Positions 1-8,085 of a stretch of 64,000 bases of DNA are shown here, one piece after another. The position numbers and the translations under genes were made by a program. This stretch comes from JBDFMH01 sp047238125. Its GTDB lineage: Bacteria > Pseudomonadota > Alphaproteobacteria > Sphingomonadales > Sphingomonadaceae. Position 1 is the first letter of the stretch. Each line of letters begins with the position of its first letter. The stretch covers positions 1,364,001 to 1,428,000 of the forward strand of contig NZ_JBDFMH010000001.1 of assembly GCF_047238125.1 (NCBI RefSeq). Direction: 5' to 3'. Below the pieces are notes generated by a model, which was not told where the DNA came from, ran no database searches, and saw nothing but the letters and a program-made list of their open reading frames with translations.

Positions 1-1048
1 GCGTCGCGCCCTTAAACACCGCCGCCAGGTCACCCGCACTGGCGAACCGGCCGCCTTCGCCGTCCAGCGCTGCCGCCAGCGCCTTGTCGACCGCGGCATC
101 GTCGGCGCGCGGCCCGCGGGTGGCGAAGCTTGGTTCGATCAGGTCGAGCGATCGGTTGGCGGCCCACCAGCTGTTCGCGACCGCGGCGACCCATCCGGGC
201 GTGCGGATCACCGCAACCACGCCCGCCACCGCATCGGCATTGTCGCTGACCGCCGTCTCCAGCACCGCAGCACCCCCGACCGGGCCGCCGCGCACCGATG
301 CATAGAGCATGTCCCGCAGCCGCACATCGCCGGCGAAGCGGATCGACCCGTCGACCTTGGCCGGCAGATCAAGCCGCGGCAGCGATTGTCCGCTGAGCCC
401 GCCCGGCCGCGGCCCCCGCAACGGCACGTCGGCAGGTGGCTCCATGCCAGCCGCTTCGGCAGCAAGTTCGGCGAAGCGTAATTTCTCATCGCCGCGCGTG
501 ACGAAGCCTGCAGCCGTGTCCAGCGCCGCCCAATCCGCGTTCCAGCGCTTGCCGGCGGCCATGCACAGCATCGCGCGCGCTGCGGCGCCGGCTTCGGCGA
601 AGCGGCGTTCGAAACCGCGGATCGACGTCGATCCCCCCGTCAGCATGAAAGCCGATCGGACCGCAATTTCACGCGCCGCCCAGCGACCCACCCCGGCCAG
701 CGCGGATGGCAGTGCCTCACCGGCCGCTTCGGTCAGCAGGAAATCATTGGCGTAGAGCGGATTGATCGGCGCGGGCTCGACCGCCACCGTGCGCCAGTCT
801 GCGCCCAACTCATCGGCCAGGATCTGCGGCAGCGCGGTCCAGACGCCCTGCCCCATTTCCGCCTGCGGGACGATCACGACGATGCGGCCGTCCTCGCCGA
901 TCTTCAGGAAAGCATTGGCGACATGTTCGCCGGGCGATGCGACGAGGTTGGGACGATAGTCCCGCGGCCATACAGCCCAGGCAAGGATCAGCCCGACGCC
1001 CGCGCCGCCGCCGACCAGCAATTTCCGGCGCGAGATCGCGGTGCCCAT
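1..1048 (-). CDS. Molybdopterin-binding subunit, isoquinoline 1-oxidoreductase beta (IorB) type, C-terminus outside window
   Basis: Reading leftward, 349 codons are present and the frame is still open at the left edge, so the C-terminal part is missing. IorB-type proteins are the large subunit of two-subunit molybdenum hydroxylases of the xanthine dehydrogenase family, which hydroxylate N-heterocycles or oxidise aldehydes. The start is ATG at 1048. Residues 1-25 form a twin-arginine-type signal (SRRKLLVGGGAGVGLILAW), so the enzyme is probably exported or membrane-anchored. The stretch EMGQGVWTALPQILADELGA near residue 65 is the characteristic first molybdopterin-binding segment, and KVDGSIRFAGDVRLRDMLYA near residue 225 is the usual second block. 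The small [2Fe-2S] subunit (IorA) would be expected beside it but is not in the window. The substrate cannot be read from the sequence. Confidence 0.85.
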   Translation of the reverse strand, partial: MGTAISRRKLLVGGGAGVGLILAWAVWPRDYRPNLVASPGEHVANAFLKIGEDGRIVVIVPQAEMGQGVWTALPQILADELGADWRTVAVEPAPINPLYANDFLLTEAAGEALPSALAGVGRWAAREIAVRSAFMLTGGSTSIRGFERRFAEAGAAARAMLCMAAGKRWNADWAALDTAAGFVTRGDEKLRFAELAAEAAGMEPPADVPLRGPRPGGLSGQSLPRLDLPAKVDGSIRFAGDVRLRDMLYASVRGGPVGGAAVLETAVSDNADAVAGVVAVIRTPGWVAAVANSWWAANRSLDLIEPSFATRGPRADDAAVDKALAAALDGEGGRFASAGDLAAVFKGAT

Positions 1049-1088
1049 CGCAGCCGCGATAGAGGCGGTTCGCCCCGCTGAAAAGGGC

Positions 1089-1781
1089 TCAGGCGGCCAA
1101 AGCCTTCAGGATCGCTGCGATCGCGACCGGATCGCTGACGAAACCGAGATGCCGGCATGCCAGTTCGACCGCGAAATCGCGCTCATGCGCCTGCCCGCGC
1201 GCGCAGGCGGGGGCGACCACGCCGTCCTCGGCGCTCCAAAACGCCCAAGTCGGCACGGGCGGCTTTTCGGCCGTGCGCACTGCGATGGGCGGCCGATCGA
1301 CCTTGTGGCCGCTGACCAGTTCGTACAGCCGCCACGCATGGTTACCGCGGGGATTGCCCGAGAAGGGGCTGCCCAGCGTCACCACCCGGTCGATCTGCTC
1401 CGGCCGCAGCTTGGCCAGTTCGCGGGCATAGAGGCCGCCTAGGCTCCAGCCGACCAGAGAAACCGGCGCTCCGTCCGCTGCGACCGCATCCAATCGCGCC
1501 GCCAACCTTTCAAGCGTATCGGCGCGCGCTCCCAGATTGGCGCCCATGTCCCAGCCATGCGCCGCATAGCCAGCTTCGGCCAGCGCGCCGCGCAGATGGG
1601 TGGTGGAAAGATCGCTCGCCAGGAAGCCCGGGATCACCATCACCGCGCGCCCGTTGGCGCAGCCCGGTGCTCGGCCGGCGGCCGAGCGGAAGCGGCGGGC
1701 GAAGTGGACCAGCGCACCGGCCTCGCGCAGCAGTCGCCCGAAGCTCGGGATCACAACCTGATCGTCAATAACTGCTTTCAT
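1089..1781 (-). CDS. Alpha/beta hydrolase (esterase/lipase-like)
   Basis: This 230-residue single-domain alpha/beta hydrolase reads leftward, 40 bp upstream of the molybdenum enzyme. The nucleophile elbow is GWSLGG near residue 115, followed by LGSPF, which is common in PGAP1/lipase-like hydrolases. SAEDGVV near residue 190 supplies the acid and CRHLGF near residue 210 the catalytic histidine, so the Ser-Asp-His triad looks complete. There is no signal peptide, so it is probably cytoplasmic. An AGGA precedes the ATG. It could form one transcript with the porin upstream (77 bp gap) and the IorB-like gene downstream. The substrate is unknown. Confidence 0.8.
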   Translation of the reverse strand: MKAVIDDQVVIPSFGRLLREAGALVHFARRFRSAAGRAPGCANGRAVMVIPGFLASDLSTTHLRGALAEAGYAAHGWDMGANLGARADTLERLAARLDAVAADGAPVSLVGWSLGGLYARELAKLRPEQIDRVVTLGSPFSGNPRGNHAWRLYELVSGHKVDRPPIAVRTAEKPPVPTWAFWSAEDGVVAPACARGQAHERDFAVELACRHLGFVSDPVAIAAILKALAA

Positions 1782-1858
1782 GACAGTCCTGTTACACCAT
1801 CGGCGCGATCACGCCAACGGCCGCCAGGCCTGCCTGTTCCCGCGAAAGATGCGGGCGG

Positions 1859-3262
1859 TCAGAAGTCGAACTGAAGCCTAGTCTGCAGCACGTCCACCTT
1901 TGCGGTGGTGCCATCGATCGGCGGATCGGCGACCAGCGGCGAATTGGTGCCCTTCGCGCGGATATAGTTCACCGCCAGCCGCAAATTGGGATTGAGGTAC
2001 CAGTTGACCGCGCCGGTCCAGCTGGTTGCGACGCGCGGCAGCGGCGAGAAACCACGATCGGTCAGATCCAGCCGGTCGTAGCGTAGAGCGAGTTCAAATG
2101 CGCCGAGTGATTCGCCGGCCGAGAAATCGTTCCTCGGCCTCACCCGTTCCATCACGCCGCCCTTCACCACCCGCGTCTCCCCGGTCAGGAACAGGCTGCC
2201 GAACAGGTAGAAGCCGGCAAATTCGACCGCAGGCAGCCCGCCGCCGCGCTGGATCCTGAGCCGGCCATATTCGCCCTGCAGCGATGCCGGCCCGAGCACG
2301 CCGACTGCCTCGACCGCATAATAGTCGGCCAGCCGGGCATCCGGTACTGTCGCGCTGACGATGCGGCCATTGTCGACTCGGCTGCTGGGGCGATCGGCGA
2401 CCGTCACGCTGTTTTCGGCCAGCGCGCGCACCTCGAACGCCGATGCGCCGACATGCAGGATGCGGCCGGGCTGCAAGATCGGATCGAACGTCACCCGCGC
2501 ATTGACGCCATAAGCCTCGTCGGGCGTGCCGGGCTCGCGGGTCACCGCTTCTCCCGATCCGAACACGCCGATCGCGGCCGTGAACCGCTCCTCGCCATAG
2601 AAGATGCTCACCCCTTCGCGCCGTTCCGCCCCCACGGCGCCAAACGCGTTGGTGAACATGCCGCGTTCGGCAAAGGTGTTGGCGGTATCGGATGTGTTCG
2701 GCTCCAGCCCCTGCGGAGTCTTGTGCTGGCCGACCGTGATCTGCACGCCGGGGATCGCGGTATATTGAAGATAGGCATCGAGGATGCTGACCGAGTTGCG
2801 CACATATTCGGCGTCGATCCGCCAGGCGAAATCGCGCGCGAACACGCCTTCGAAGCCGAACCGGCCACGGCGGATGTCGGTGCCGTTGTTAAAATCATAT
2901 CCGCCGCGACGCTGGTCGTAGTTCGCCCAGTCGAGATGGATCATGCCGCGCGGCTTGAACGAGAAGCTCTTGTCGGCGCTTTCGATCAAGGGTGCCACTC
3001 CCAGCTTGAAGCGGGGCAGAGCATCGACCTGCCGCTCGACCTTCGCCAGTCGCGCTTCCTGCGGCGCGGGCAGCGCGGCCGGTGGGGCAGTCGGCGCGGC
3101 CGCGGCGGCTTCCAGCTCGCGGTTGCGCGCTTCGAGCCTTGCCACCTTGGCTTCAAGCGCGTTCAGCCGGTCGAGGATCGCGGCGGCATCGGGCGCCGCC
3201 TGGGCAAAGAGTGGCGATGGCAAGAGAGCGCAGGCCGCGACGCCCAGAAGCATCTTTCGCAT
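1859..3262 (-). CDS. Phosphate-selective porin O/P-type outer-membrane porin
   Basis: This 467-residue protein starts with a clear Sec signal (MRKMLLGVAACALLPSPLFA, cleavage after A20). A short coiled coil of leucine/alanine heptads follows at about residues 27-55 (LDRLNALEAKVARLEARN), and then a long beta-strand-rich region ending in aromatic LQFDF. The combination of N-terminal coiled coil, FKPRGMIHLDW and a C-terminal phenylalanine is typical of the OprP/OprO family (PF07396), trimeric porins that pass anions such as phosphate or polyphosphate. The exact ion specificity cannot be inferred. A strong leftward hairpin-plus-T-tract lies about 70 bp upstream of its start (3331-3364), so the gene either has a promoter between that hairpin and the ATG or is controlled by attenuation. 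Confidence 0.85.
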   Translation of the reverse strand: MRKMLLGVAACALLPSPLFAQAAPDAAAILDRLNALEAKVARLEARNRELEAAAAAPTAPPAALPAPQEARLAKVERQVDALPRFKLGVAPLIESADKSFSFKPRGMIHLDWANYDQRRGGYDFNNGTDIRRGRFGFEGVFARDFAWRIDAEYVRNSVSILDAYLQYTAIPGVQITVGQHKTPQGLEPNTSDTANTFAERGMFTNAFGAVGAERREGVSIFYGEERFTAAIGVFGSGEAVTREPGTPDEAYGVNARVTFDPILQPGRILHVGASAFEVRALAENSVTVADRPSSRVDNGRIVSATVPDARLADYYAVEAVGVLGPASLQGEYGRLRIQRGGGLPAVEFAGFYLFGSLFLTGETRVVKGGVMERVRPRNDFSAGESLGAFELALRYDRLDLTDRGFSPLPRVATSWTGAVNWYLNPNLRLAVNYIRAKGTNSPLVADPPIDGTTAKVDVLQTRLQFDF

Positions 3263-3330
3263 TGCCGGTACCGCCCCACCCGTATCCTGACCGCGCAGCT
3301 AACGGTGGATCGCGTGCGATGCCAGCCTGT

Positions 3331-3364
3331 AAAAAGGGGCGGCCCGGCACGGGGGCCGGGCCGC
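3331..3364 (-). terminator. Intrinsic terminator read leftward, upstream of the porin gene
   Basis: GCGGCCCGGC (3339-3348) and GCCGGGCCGC (3355-3364) are perfect 10-bp inverted repeats around a 6-nt loop. On the minus strand the hairpin is followed by CCCCTTTTTA, a classic rho-independent signal. It would stop leftward transcripts before they enter the porin gene. There is no annotated leftward gene to its right, only the 5' side of hslV. Confidence 0.7.
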
Positions 3365-3579
3365 AGTGGTGCCCAAGGGAGTCAGCATTGGGCGGTTGCG
3401 GGGACGATTGCCGATGCGGGCAGCAATCGAACACGGACCAATAATAACTCAATCTGATTGGTAGAGTATATGCTTTTGCTTCGCCTTGCCGCAGTTGCGC
3501 TTCCAGCGACCTCAGCGCGGCCCGATTGCGCGCGCCGCCCCGCATCCCATATCGCGGACCTAACCAGTACGGGATCAGC
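3365..3579. other. Intergenic region between porin (-) and hslV (+)
   Basis: This is the remainder of a 317-bp gap between divergent genes. It must hold the hslV promoter and, if the terminator at 3331-3364 is used, the start of a short leftward transcript. An AT-rich patch (about 3432-3476) stands out from the GC-rich surroundings and is the likeliest promoter area. I could not fit a convincing sigma-70 or RpoH -35/-10 pair by eye. No protein-coding gene is evident. Confidence 0.5.
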
Positions 3580-4131
3580 ATGAGCGATTCGATGACATGG
3601 CACGGCACCACGATTCTGTCGGTGCGCAAGGGCGGCAAGGCGGTCGTGGTCGGCGACGGGCAGGTATCGATGGGGCAGACGGTGATGAAGCCCAACGCCC
3701 GCAAAGTGCGCCGCCTGCATGATGGCAGCGTGATCGGCGGGTTCGCTGGTGCCACCGCCGATGCCTTCACCCTGTTCGAGCGGCTGGAAGCCAAGCTGGA
3801 GCGCCACAACGGCCAGCTGATGCGCGCTGCCGTGGAGCTGGCGAAGGACTGGCGCACCGACAAATATCTGCGCAACCTGGAAGCGATGATGATCGTCGCG
3901 GACAAGGACGTGACGTTGATCCTGACCGGCAACGGCGATGTGCTGGAACCGCTGGAAGGGATCGCCGCGATCGGATCGGGCGGCAATTTTGCGCTCGCCG
4001 CGGCCCGGGCCATCAACGAGTATGAATCGGATGCCGAGACGATCTGCCGCAAGGCGATGAAGATCGCCGCCGATGTCTGCGTCTATACCAACGACCAGCT
4101 GACCATCGAGACGCTCGACACCGCGGGCTGA
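3580..4131 (+). CDS. hslV: ATP-dependent protease subunit HslV
   Basis: This is the proteolytic core of the HslUV (ClpYQ) protease, which forms double hexameric rings and degrades unfolded or regulatory proteins in the cytoplasm. From the ATG at 3580 the product has 183 residues, a normal HslV length. An upstream in-frame ATG at 3526 would add 18 residues unlike the family. The short alphaproteobacterial propeptide ends at HG, so processing would expose the catalytic threonine at position 10 (HGTTILSVRKGG). GDGQVSMGQTVMK and IGGFAGATADAFTLFERLE are hallmark HslV segments. Its ATPase partner hslU lies 2.2 kb downstream on the same strand, with two unrelated genes between them. Confidence 0.96.
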   Translation: MSDSMTWHGTTILSVRKGGKAVVVGDGQVSMGQTVMKPNARKVRRLHDGSVIGGFAGATADAFTLFERLEAKLERHNGQLMRAAVELAKDWRTDKYLRNLEAMMIVADKDVTLILTGNGDVLEPLEGIAAIGSGGNFALAAARAINEYESDAETICRKAMKIAADVCVYTNDQLTIETLDTAG

Positions 4132-4160
4132 CCGGCGGCATCATCCAAAGGGGAGATCGG

Positions 4161-5207
4161 ATGCGCTACACCTTGCTGGGCAATACCGGCCTGGCCGTAT
4201 CGCGGCTGGCATTCGGGGCGATGACCTTCACCTCGGGCGACGACCGCATCCCCGCCGTCTACAAGACCCAAGCGGCCGAGGCGGACGAACTGGTCGGCCA
4301 CGCGCTCGATGCCGGCATCAACTTCTTCGATACGGCCGACGTTTATGCCGCCGGCCAGTCCGAAGAGATGCTGGGTCAGGCACTGGGCGCGCGGCGGAAA
4401 GACGTGGTGATCGCTACGAAGTGCGGCATCCGGTCGGGCGAGCCGCTGGCGCAGGCGGGGCTCAATCGCCGCCACATCCTGCGTTCGGTCGACGAGAGCC
4501 TGAAGCGGCTCGGCACCGATTGGATCGATGTCTACATCGCCCACGTCGAAGACCCTTACGCGCCGCTCGAGGAGACGTTGGAGGCGTTCGACCAAGTCGT
4601 GCGGTCGGGCAAGGCGCGCTACATCGGTTTTTCGAACTGGCCCGCCTGGCGGATCGCGGCCGCGCTGGAGCTGCAGAAGGCCAATGGCTGGGCGAAATTC
4701 AGCCATGGCCAGATGCATTATTCGCTGCTGTGCCGTGATGTGGAACGCGAGATCATGCCCGCGATGCAGCGTTACGGCCTTGGGCTGACGGTGTGGAGCC
4801 CGCTGTCGTTCGGCCTGCTGTCCGGCAAATATGATCGCGCCGCGCTCGAGGACCCAGCCAACCGGCTCGCCACTTTCCGGCTGCTGCCGGTCGATACCGA
4901 CAAGGGCATGGCGCTGGTCGATCTGATGCGCCCGCTAGCCGACGCGCGCGGGCTTTCGGTCGCGCAGCTGGCGATCGCCTGGCTGCTGTCGCGCCCGCAG
5001 GTGACGAGCGTGCTGCTGGGCGCATCGAAGCAGCACCAGCTGGCGGATAATCTCGGTGCGGCGGATTTCGTGCTGGATGACGAGGCGATCGCCGCGCTCG
5101 ACGCCGCCACCGGCTATGCGCCCCATTATCCGGCTTGGTTCCGCCCGAACCTGGCCGATCAACCCTATGCGGCCGCGCTCGATCCCGATGTGCCGACATG
5201 GCGCTGA
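4161..5207 (+). CDS. Aldo/keto reductase
   Basis: This 348-residue NADPH-dependent aldo/keto reductase is of the YajO/Tas-like type, a (beta/alpha)8 barrel that reduces aldehydes or ketones. The tetrad is visible: Asp and Tyr in NFFDTADVYAAGQSEE, Lys in VIATKCG, and His in DVYIAHVEDPYAPLEE. The segment VTSVLLGASKQHQLADNLGA near the C-terminus is the conserved nucleotide-phosphate-binding region. AAAGGGGAGA precedes the ATG. It follows hslV by 29 bp and overlaps the next gene by 10 bp, so it is probably cotranscribed with both. The physiological substrate is not evident. Confidence 0.9.
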   Translation: MRYTLLGNTGLAVSRLAFGAMTFTSGDDRIPAVYKTQAAEADELVGHALDAGINFFDTADVYAAGQSEEMLGQALGARRKDVVIATKCGIRSGEPLAQAGLNRRHILRSVDESLKRLGTDWIDVYIAHVEDPYAPLEETLEAFDQVVRSGKARYIGFSNWPAWRIAAALELQKANGWAKFSHGQMHYSLLCRDVEREIMPAMQRYGLGLTVWSPLSFGLLSGKYDRAALEDPANRLATFRLLPVDTDKGMALVDLMRPLADARGLSVAQLAIAWLLSRPQVTSVLLGASKQHQLADNLGAADFVLDDEAIAALDAATGYAPHYPAWFRPNLADQPYAAALDPDVPTWR

Positions 5208-6292
5208 GACTTGCCCGGCGTGAGCTGATCGGCGGGGCTGCGGCGCTGGCGCTGCCGGGCTGCGCGACGACCGGCGGCCGCGCCACCGCAATCGCCGCCC
5301 CCTCTTGCCTGCCGCGCGTGAACGTCTCCGCCGATCGCGTGATCCGCACCGTCGCCGGGCTGCGCCCGTTCCGCCCGAGCGGATATCGGGTCGCGGTCGA
5401 GCCGCTGGCGGACAAGCGCATCGTCCACAATTACGGCCATGGCGGTGCCGGCATTTCGCTGAGCTGGGGATCGTCGCGCGAAGCGGTCGCGCTGGGCCTG
5501 CCCGGCCATAGCGGGCCGGTGGCGGTGCTGGGCGCGGGCGTGATGGCGCTTTCCACCGCACGGCTGGTGCAGGAGGCGGGCTTGCCCGTCACGCTCTATG
5601 CAGAAGCGCTGCCGCCGCACACGACATCAAACATCGCTGGCGGCCAAATCCTCGCCTACGGCCATTATGAAGAGGATCGGGTCGATGCCGGCTTCGTCGC
5701 GCGATCCGAAGCGGCGGCCGACTATACCCGCCGCCGCCTGCAGATCATGATCGGCGATGATTACGGCATCCGCTGGCTGCCGACTTATGATCAGGGCAGC
5801 GACGGCACGATCACCACCCCCGTGCCCGGCTTTCCCGACCGTCGGGCGCTGCGTCCCGACGAGCATCCGATGCCAATCGAGCGCGTCGTCCGCTATAACA
5901 TCCTATACGTAGAAACCGGCCGCTATCTGCGCCAGATGCTGCGCGACGTGCAGGTGGCGGGAGGCGCGGTGCGGGTACGCCGGTTCGCGACGCCTGCCGA
6001 TGTCGCCGCGCTGCCCGAGCGGCTGGTGTTCAATTGCACCGGGCTCGGCGCAGGCGCGCTGTTCGGCGATACGGAGATCATGCCGGTCCGTGGCCAGCTG
6101 GCAGTGCTGCTGCCGCAGCCCGAGGTGCAATATGCCTATACCGGGCGCGCCGGATACATGTTCCCGCGCGCGGACGGCATCCTGCTGGGCGGCACCTATG
6201 AACGTGGCGAGTGGCGGGCCGAGCCGGACCCCGCCGCGATCGCCCGCATCGTCGAGCGGCACCGAGACTTCCAGGCTGGCTGGCGCTGTTGA
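5198..6292 (+). CDS. D-amino-acid-oxidase-like FAD oxidoreductase with circularly permuted domain order
   Basis: This 364-residue protein starts at the ATG overlapping the aldo/keto reductase stop. Residues 1-22 are a twin-arginine/lipobox signal (ARRELIGG..., cleavage before C22 in LPGC), suggesting an exported lipoprotein. Residues 47-100 carry GLRPFRPSG and VHNYGHGGAGISLSWGSS. In D-amino acid oxidases these blocks lie at the C-terminus and contribute the substrate-carboxylate arginine and FAD contacts. The FAD Rossmann motif VAVLGAGVMAL follows at about 108-118. The protein ends just after GILLGGTYERGEW, the segment that in the canonical family directly precedes GLRP. The order is therefore circularly permuted. 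It is probably an oxidase or dehydrogenase of amine substrates; the specificity is unknown. Confidence 0.85.
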   Translation: MALRLARRELIGGAAALALPGCATTGGRATAIAAPSCLPRVNVSADRVIRTVAGLRPFRPSGYRVAVEPLADKRIVHNYGHGGAGISLSWGSSREAVALGLPGHSGPVAVLGAGVMALSTARLVQEAGLPVTLYAEALPPHTTSNIAGGQILAYGHYEEDRVDAGFVARSEAAADYTRRRLQIMIGDDYGIRWLPTYDQGSDGTITTPVPGFPDRRALRPDEHPMPIERVVRYNILYVETGRYLRQMLRDVQVAGGAVRVRRFATPADVAALPERLVFNCTGLGAGALFGDTEIMPVRGQLAVLLPQPEVQYAYTGRAGYMFPRADGILLGGTYERGEWRAEPDPAAIARIVERHRDFQAGWRC

Positions 6293-6349
6293 TCGCGCGG
6301 GCCCGCGCACCGATATGCCGCTTTCCCCTCCCCTTCCCCACAGAGGCCG

Positions 6350-7648
6350 ATGAACAGCTCCCTGACCCCGAAGGCGATCGTCGCCGCGCTCGATGCCCAT
6401 ATCGTCGGCCAGTCCGCCGCCAAGCGCGCGGTGGCGGTGGCGCTGCGCAATCGCTGGCGCCGGCAACGGCTGGGCGATGACCTGCGCGACGAGGTTTCGC
6501 CCAAGAACATCCTGATGATCGGCCCCACCGGCTGCGGCAAGACCGAGATCAGCCGCCGCCTCGCGAAGCTGGCCGACGCACCGTTCGTGAAGGTGGAAGC
6601 CACCAAGTTCACCGAGGTCGGCTATGTCGGCCGCGATGTCGAGCAGATCGCGCGCGATCTGGTCGAGGAAGCGGTGCGGCTGGAAAAGGAGCGTCGCCGC
6701 GCGGCAGTGAAGGACAAGGCCGAGGAAGCCGCACTTGCTCGCCTGCTCGACGCGCTCGTCGGCAAGGACGCCAGCGAGGCGACCCGCGCCTCCTTCACCC
6801 AGCGGTTCCGCGACGGCCATCTCGACGATCGAGAGATCGAGCTCGAACTCGAGGATTCGGGCGGGGCGCCGATGGAGATCCCTGGCATGGGTGGCCAGAT
6901 CGGCATGATCAACCTTGGCGACATGCTCGGCAAGCTGGGTGGCGGCCGGATGAAGCGGCGCAAGCTGCCGGTGCGGGCGGCCTGGACCAAGCTGGTCGAC
7001 GAGGAGGCCGACAAGCGGCTCGATCAGGATGAAGTCAGCCGATCCGCGCTGGCCGACGCGGAGGCGAACGGCATCGTCTTCCTGGACGAGATCGACAAGA
7101 TCGCGGTCAGCGACGTGCGCGGCGGATCGGTTAGCCGCGAAGGCGTGCAGCGCGATCTGCTGCCCCTGATCGAAGGCACCACCGTCGCCACGAAATATGG
7201 GCCGATGAAGACCGACCATATCCTGTTCATCGCGTCGGGTGCCTTCCACGTCGCCAAGCCCAGCGACCTGCTGCCCGAGCTGCAGGGCCGGCTGCCCATC
7301 CGGGTCGAGCTGACCGCGCTGACCGAAGATGATTTCGTGCGCATCCTGAAAGACACGCGCGCCTCGCTTACCGAACAATATCGCGCGCTGATCGGCACGG
7401 AGGGCGTGACGATCGACTTCACAGACGACGGCATCCGCGCGATCGCCCGCACCGCGGCCGAAGTGAATGGGCAGGTCGAGAATATCGGCGCGCGCCGGCT
7501 TTCGACCGTGATGGAGAAGCTCCTCGAGGATGTCAGCTTCGATGCAGAGGATCGCGGCGGCCAGACCGTCACCGTCGATGCGGCCTATGTCGATGCCCAG
7601 CTGAAGGAAGTGGCCCGCAACACCGACCTCAGCAAATATATCCTCTGA
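6350..7648 (+). CDS. hslU: ATP-dependent protease ATPase subunit HslU
   Basis: HslU is the AAA+ unfoldase that feeds substrates to HslV. The product has 432 residues, the usual length. Walker A is GPTGCGKT at 58-65. FTEVGYVGRDVEQIARDL follows as the pore and first conserved block. The inserted I-domain spans roughly 110-240. Walker B is NGIVFLDEIDKIA near 240, with ENIGARRLSTVMEKLLED as the sensor-2 region. The C-terminal tail DLSKYIL is the peptide that docks into HslV and activates it. The gene begins 57 bp after the D-amino-acid-oxidase-like gene and probably belongs to the same transcript as hslV. Confidence 0.97.
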   Translation: MNSSLTPKAIVAALDAHIVGQSAAKRAVAVALRNRWRRQRLGDDLRDEVSPKNILMIGPTGCGKTEISRRLAKLADAPFVKVEATKFTEVGYVGRDVEQIARDLVEEAVRLEKERRRAAVKDKAEEAALARLLDALVGKDASEATRASFTQRFRDGHLDDREIELELEDSGGAPMEIPGMGGQIGMINLGDMLGKLGGGRMKRRKLPVRAAWTKLVDEEADKRLDQDEVSRSALADAEANGIVFLDEIDKIAVSDVRGGSVSREGVQRDLLPLIEGTTVATKYGPMKTDHILFIASGAFHVAKPSDLLPELQGRLPIRVELTALTEDDFVRILKDTRASLTEQYRALIGTEGVTIDFTDDGIRAIARTAAEVNGQVENIGARRLSTVMEKLLEDVSFDAEDRGGQTVTVDAAYVDAQLKEVARNTDLSKYIL

Positions 7649-7660
7649 CCGCCGACACGC

Positions 7661-7703
7661 TTGACGACTACGCTTGTAATCGCTTAAGACTACAAGCGTA
7701 GTC
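7661..7703 (+). promoter_or_regulatory. Promoter with two tandem BlaI/MecI-type operators
   Basis: Two dyads of the form GACTAC-N4-GTAGTC lie in tandem. The left copy (7666-7681) is GACTACGCTTGTAATC with one mismatch, and the right copy (7688-7703) is a perfect GACTACAAGCGTAGTC. Their centres are 22 bp apart, about two helical turns, which matches binding of two repressor dimers. TTGACG (7661-7666) and TTAAGA (7684-7689) with a 17-bp spacer form a plausible promoter covered by both operators. The BlaI-like gene starts 14 bp downstream, so autorepression is the expected mode. Confidence 0.85.
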
Positions 7704-7716
7704 ACTAGAGGGTGCG

Positions 7717-8085
7717 ATGTCCGAGCGAATCAGCGAAGCCGAGCATGCGATTATGGAGGTGCTGTGGGCGGACGCCCCGCTCACCGCCAGCGACGTGACC
7801 GAGCGGATCGATCCGGCCAGGGGCTGGAGCGACCGCACCGTCAAGACCATGCTCGGTCGCCTGCTCGCCAAGGGGGCCCTCGCGCATGAAGAGGACGGCC
7901 GGCGCTATCTGTACAGGCCCGCCGTGCGCCGCGAGGATTACGTGACGCAGGAATCGCGCAAGCTGGTCGATCGGCTGTTCGGCGGCCGCGCCGCCCCGCT
8001 GGTCGCGCATCTGGCCGGGCAGAACCGGCTTTCGGCGAAGGACATCGCCGATCTCGAGGCCTTGCTGAAGGATCTCAAGTCATGA
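7717..8085 (+). CDS. BlaI/MecI/CopY-family transcriptional repressor
   Basis: This 122-residue winged-helix repressor has the family's N-terminal pattern ISEAEHAIMEVLWADAPLTA and the recognition-helix region WSDRTVKTMLGRLLAKGAL, followed by a C-terminal dimerisation helix pair. BlaI/MecI repressors bind paired TACA/TGTA dyads and are inactivated by proteolysis set off by a partner M56 sensor. That partner is the next gene, overlapping by four bases (ATGA), and matching operators lie just upstream. No beta-lactamase is nearby, so the regulated targets are unknown; autoregulation is the minimum expectation. Confidence 0.93.
   Translation: MSERISEAEHAIMEVLWADAPLTASDVTERIDPARGWSDRTVKTMLGRLLAKGALAHEEDGRRYLYRPAVRREDYVTQESRKLVDRLFGGRAAPLVAHLAGQNRLSAKDIADLEALLKDLKS

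Noticed and set aside
5903..7705. A 600-codon leftward open frame opposite hslU
   Set aside because: It is the complement of hslU codons; no motif or start signal supports it.
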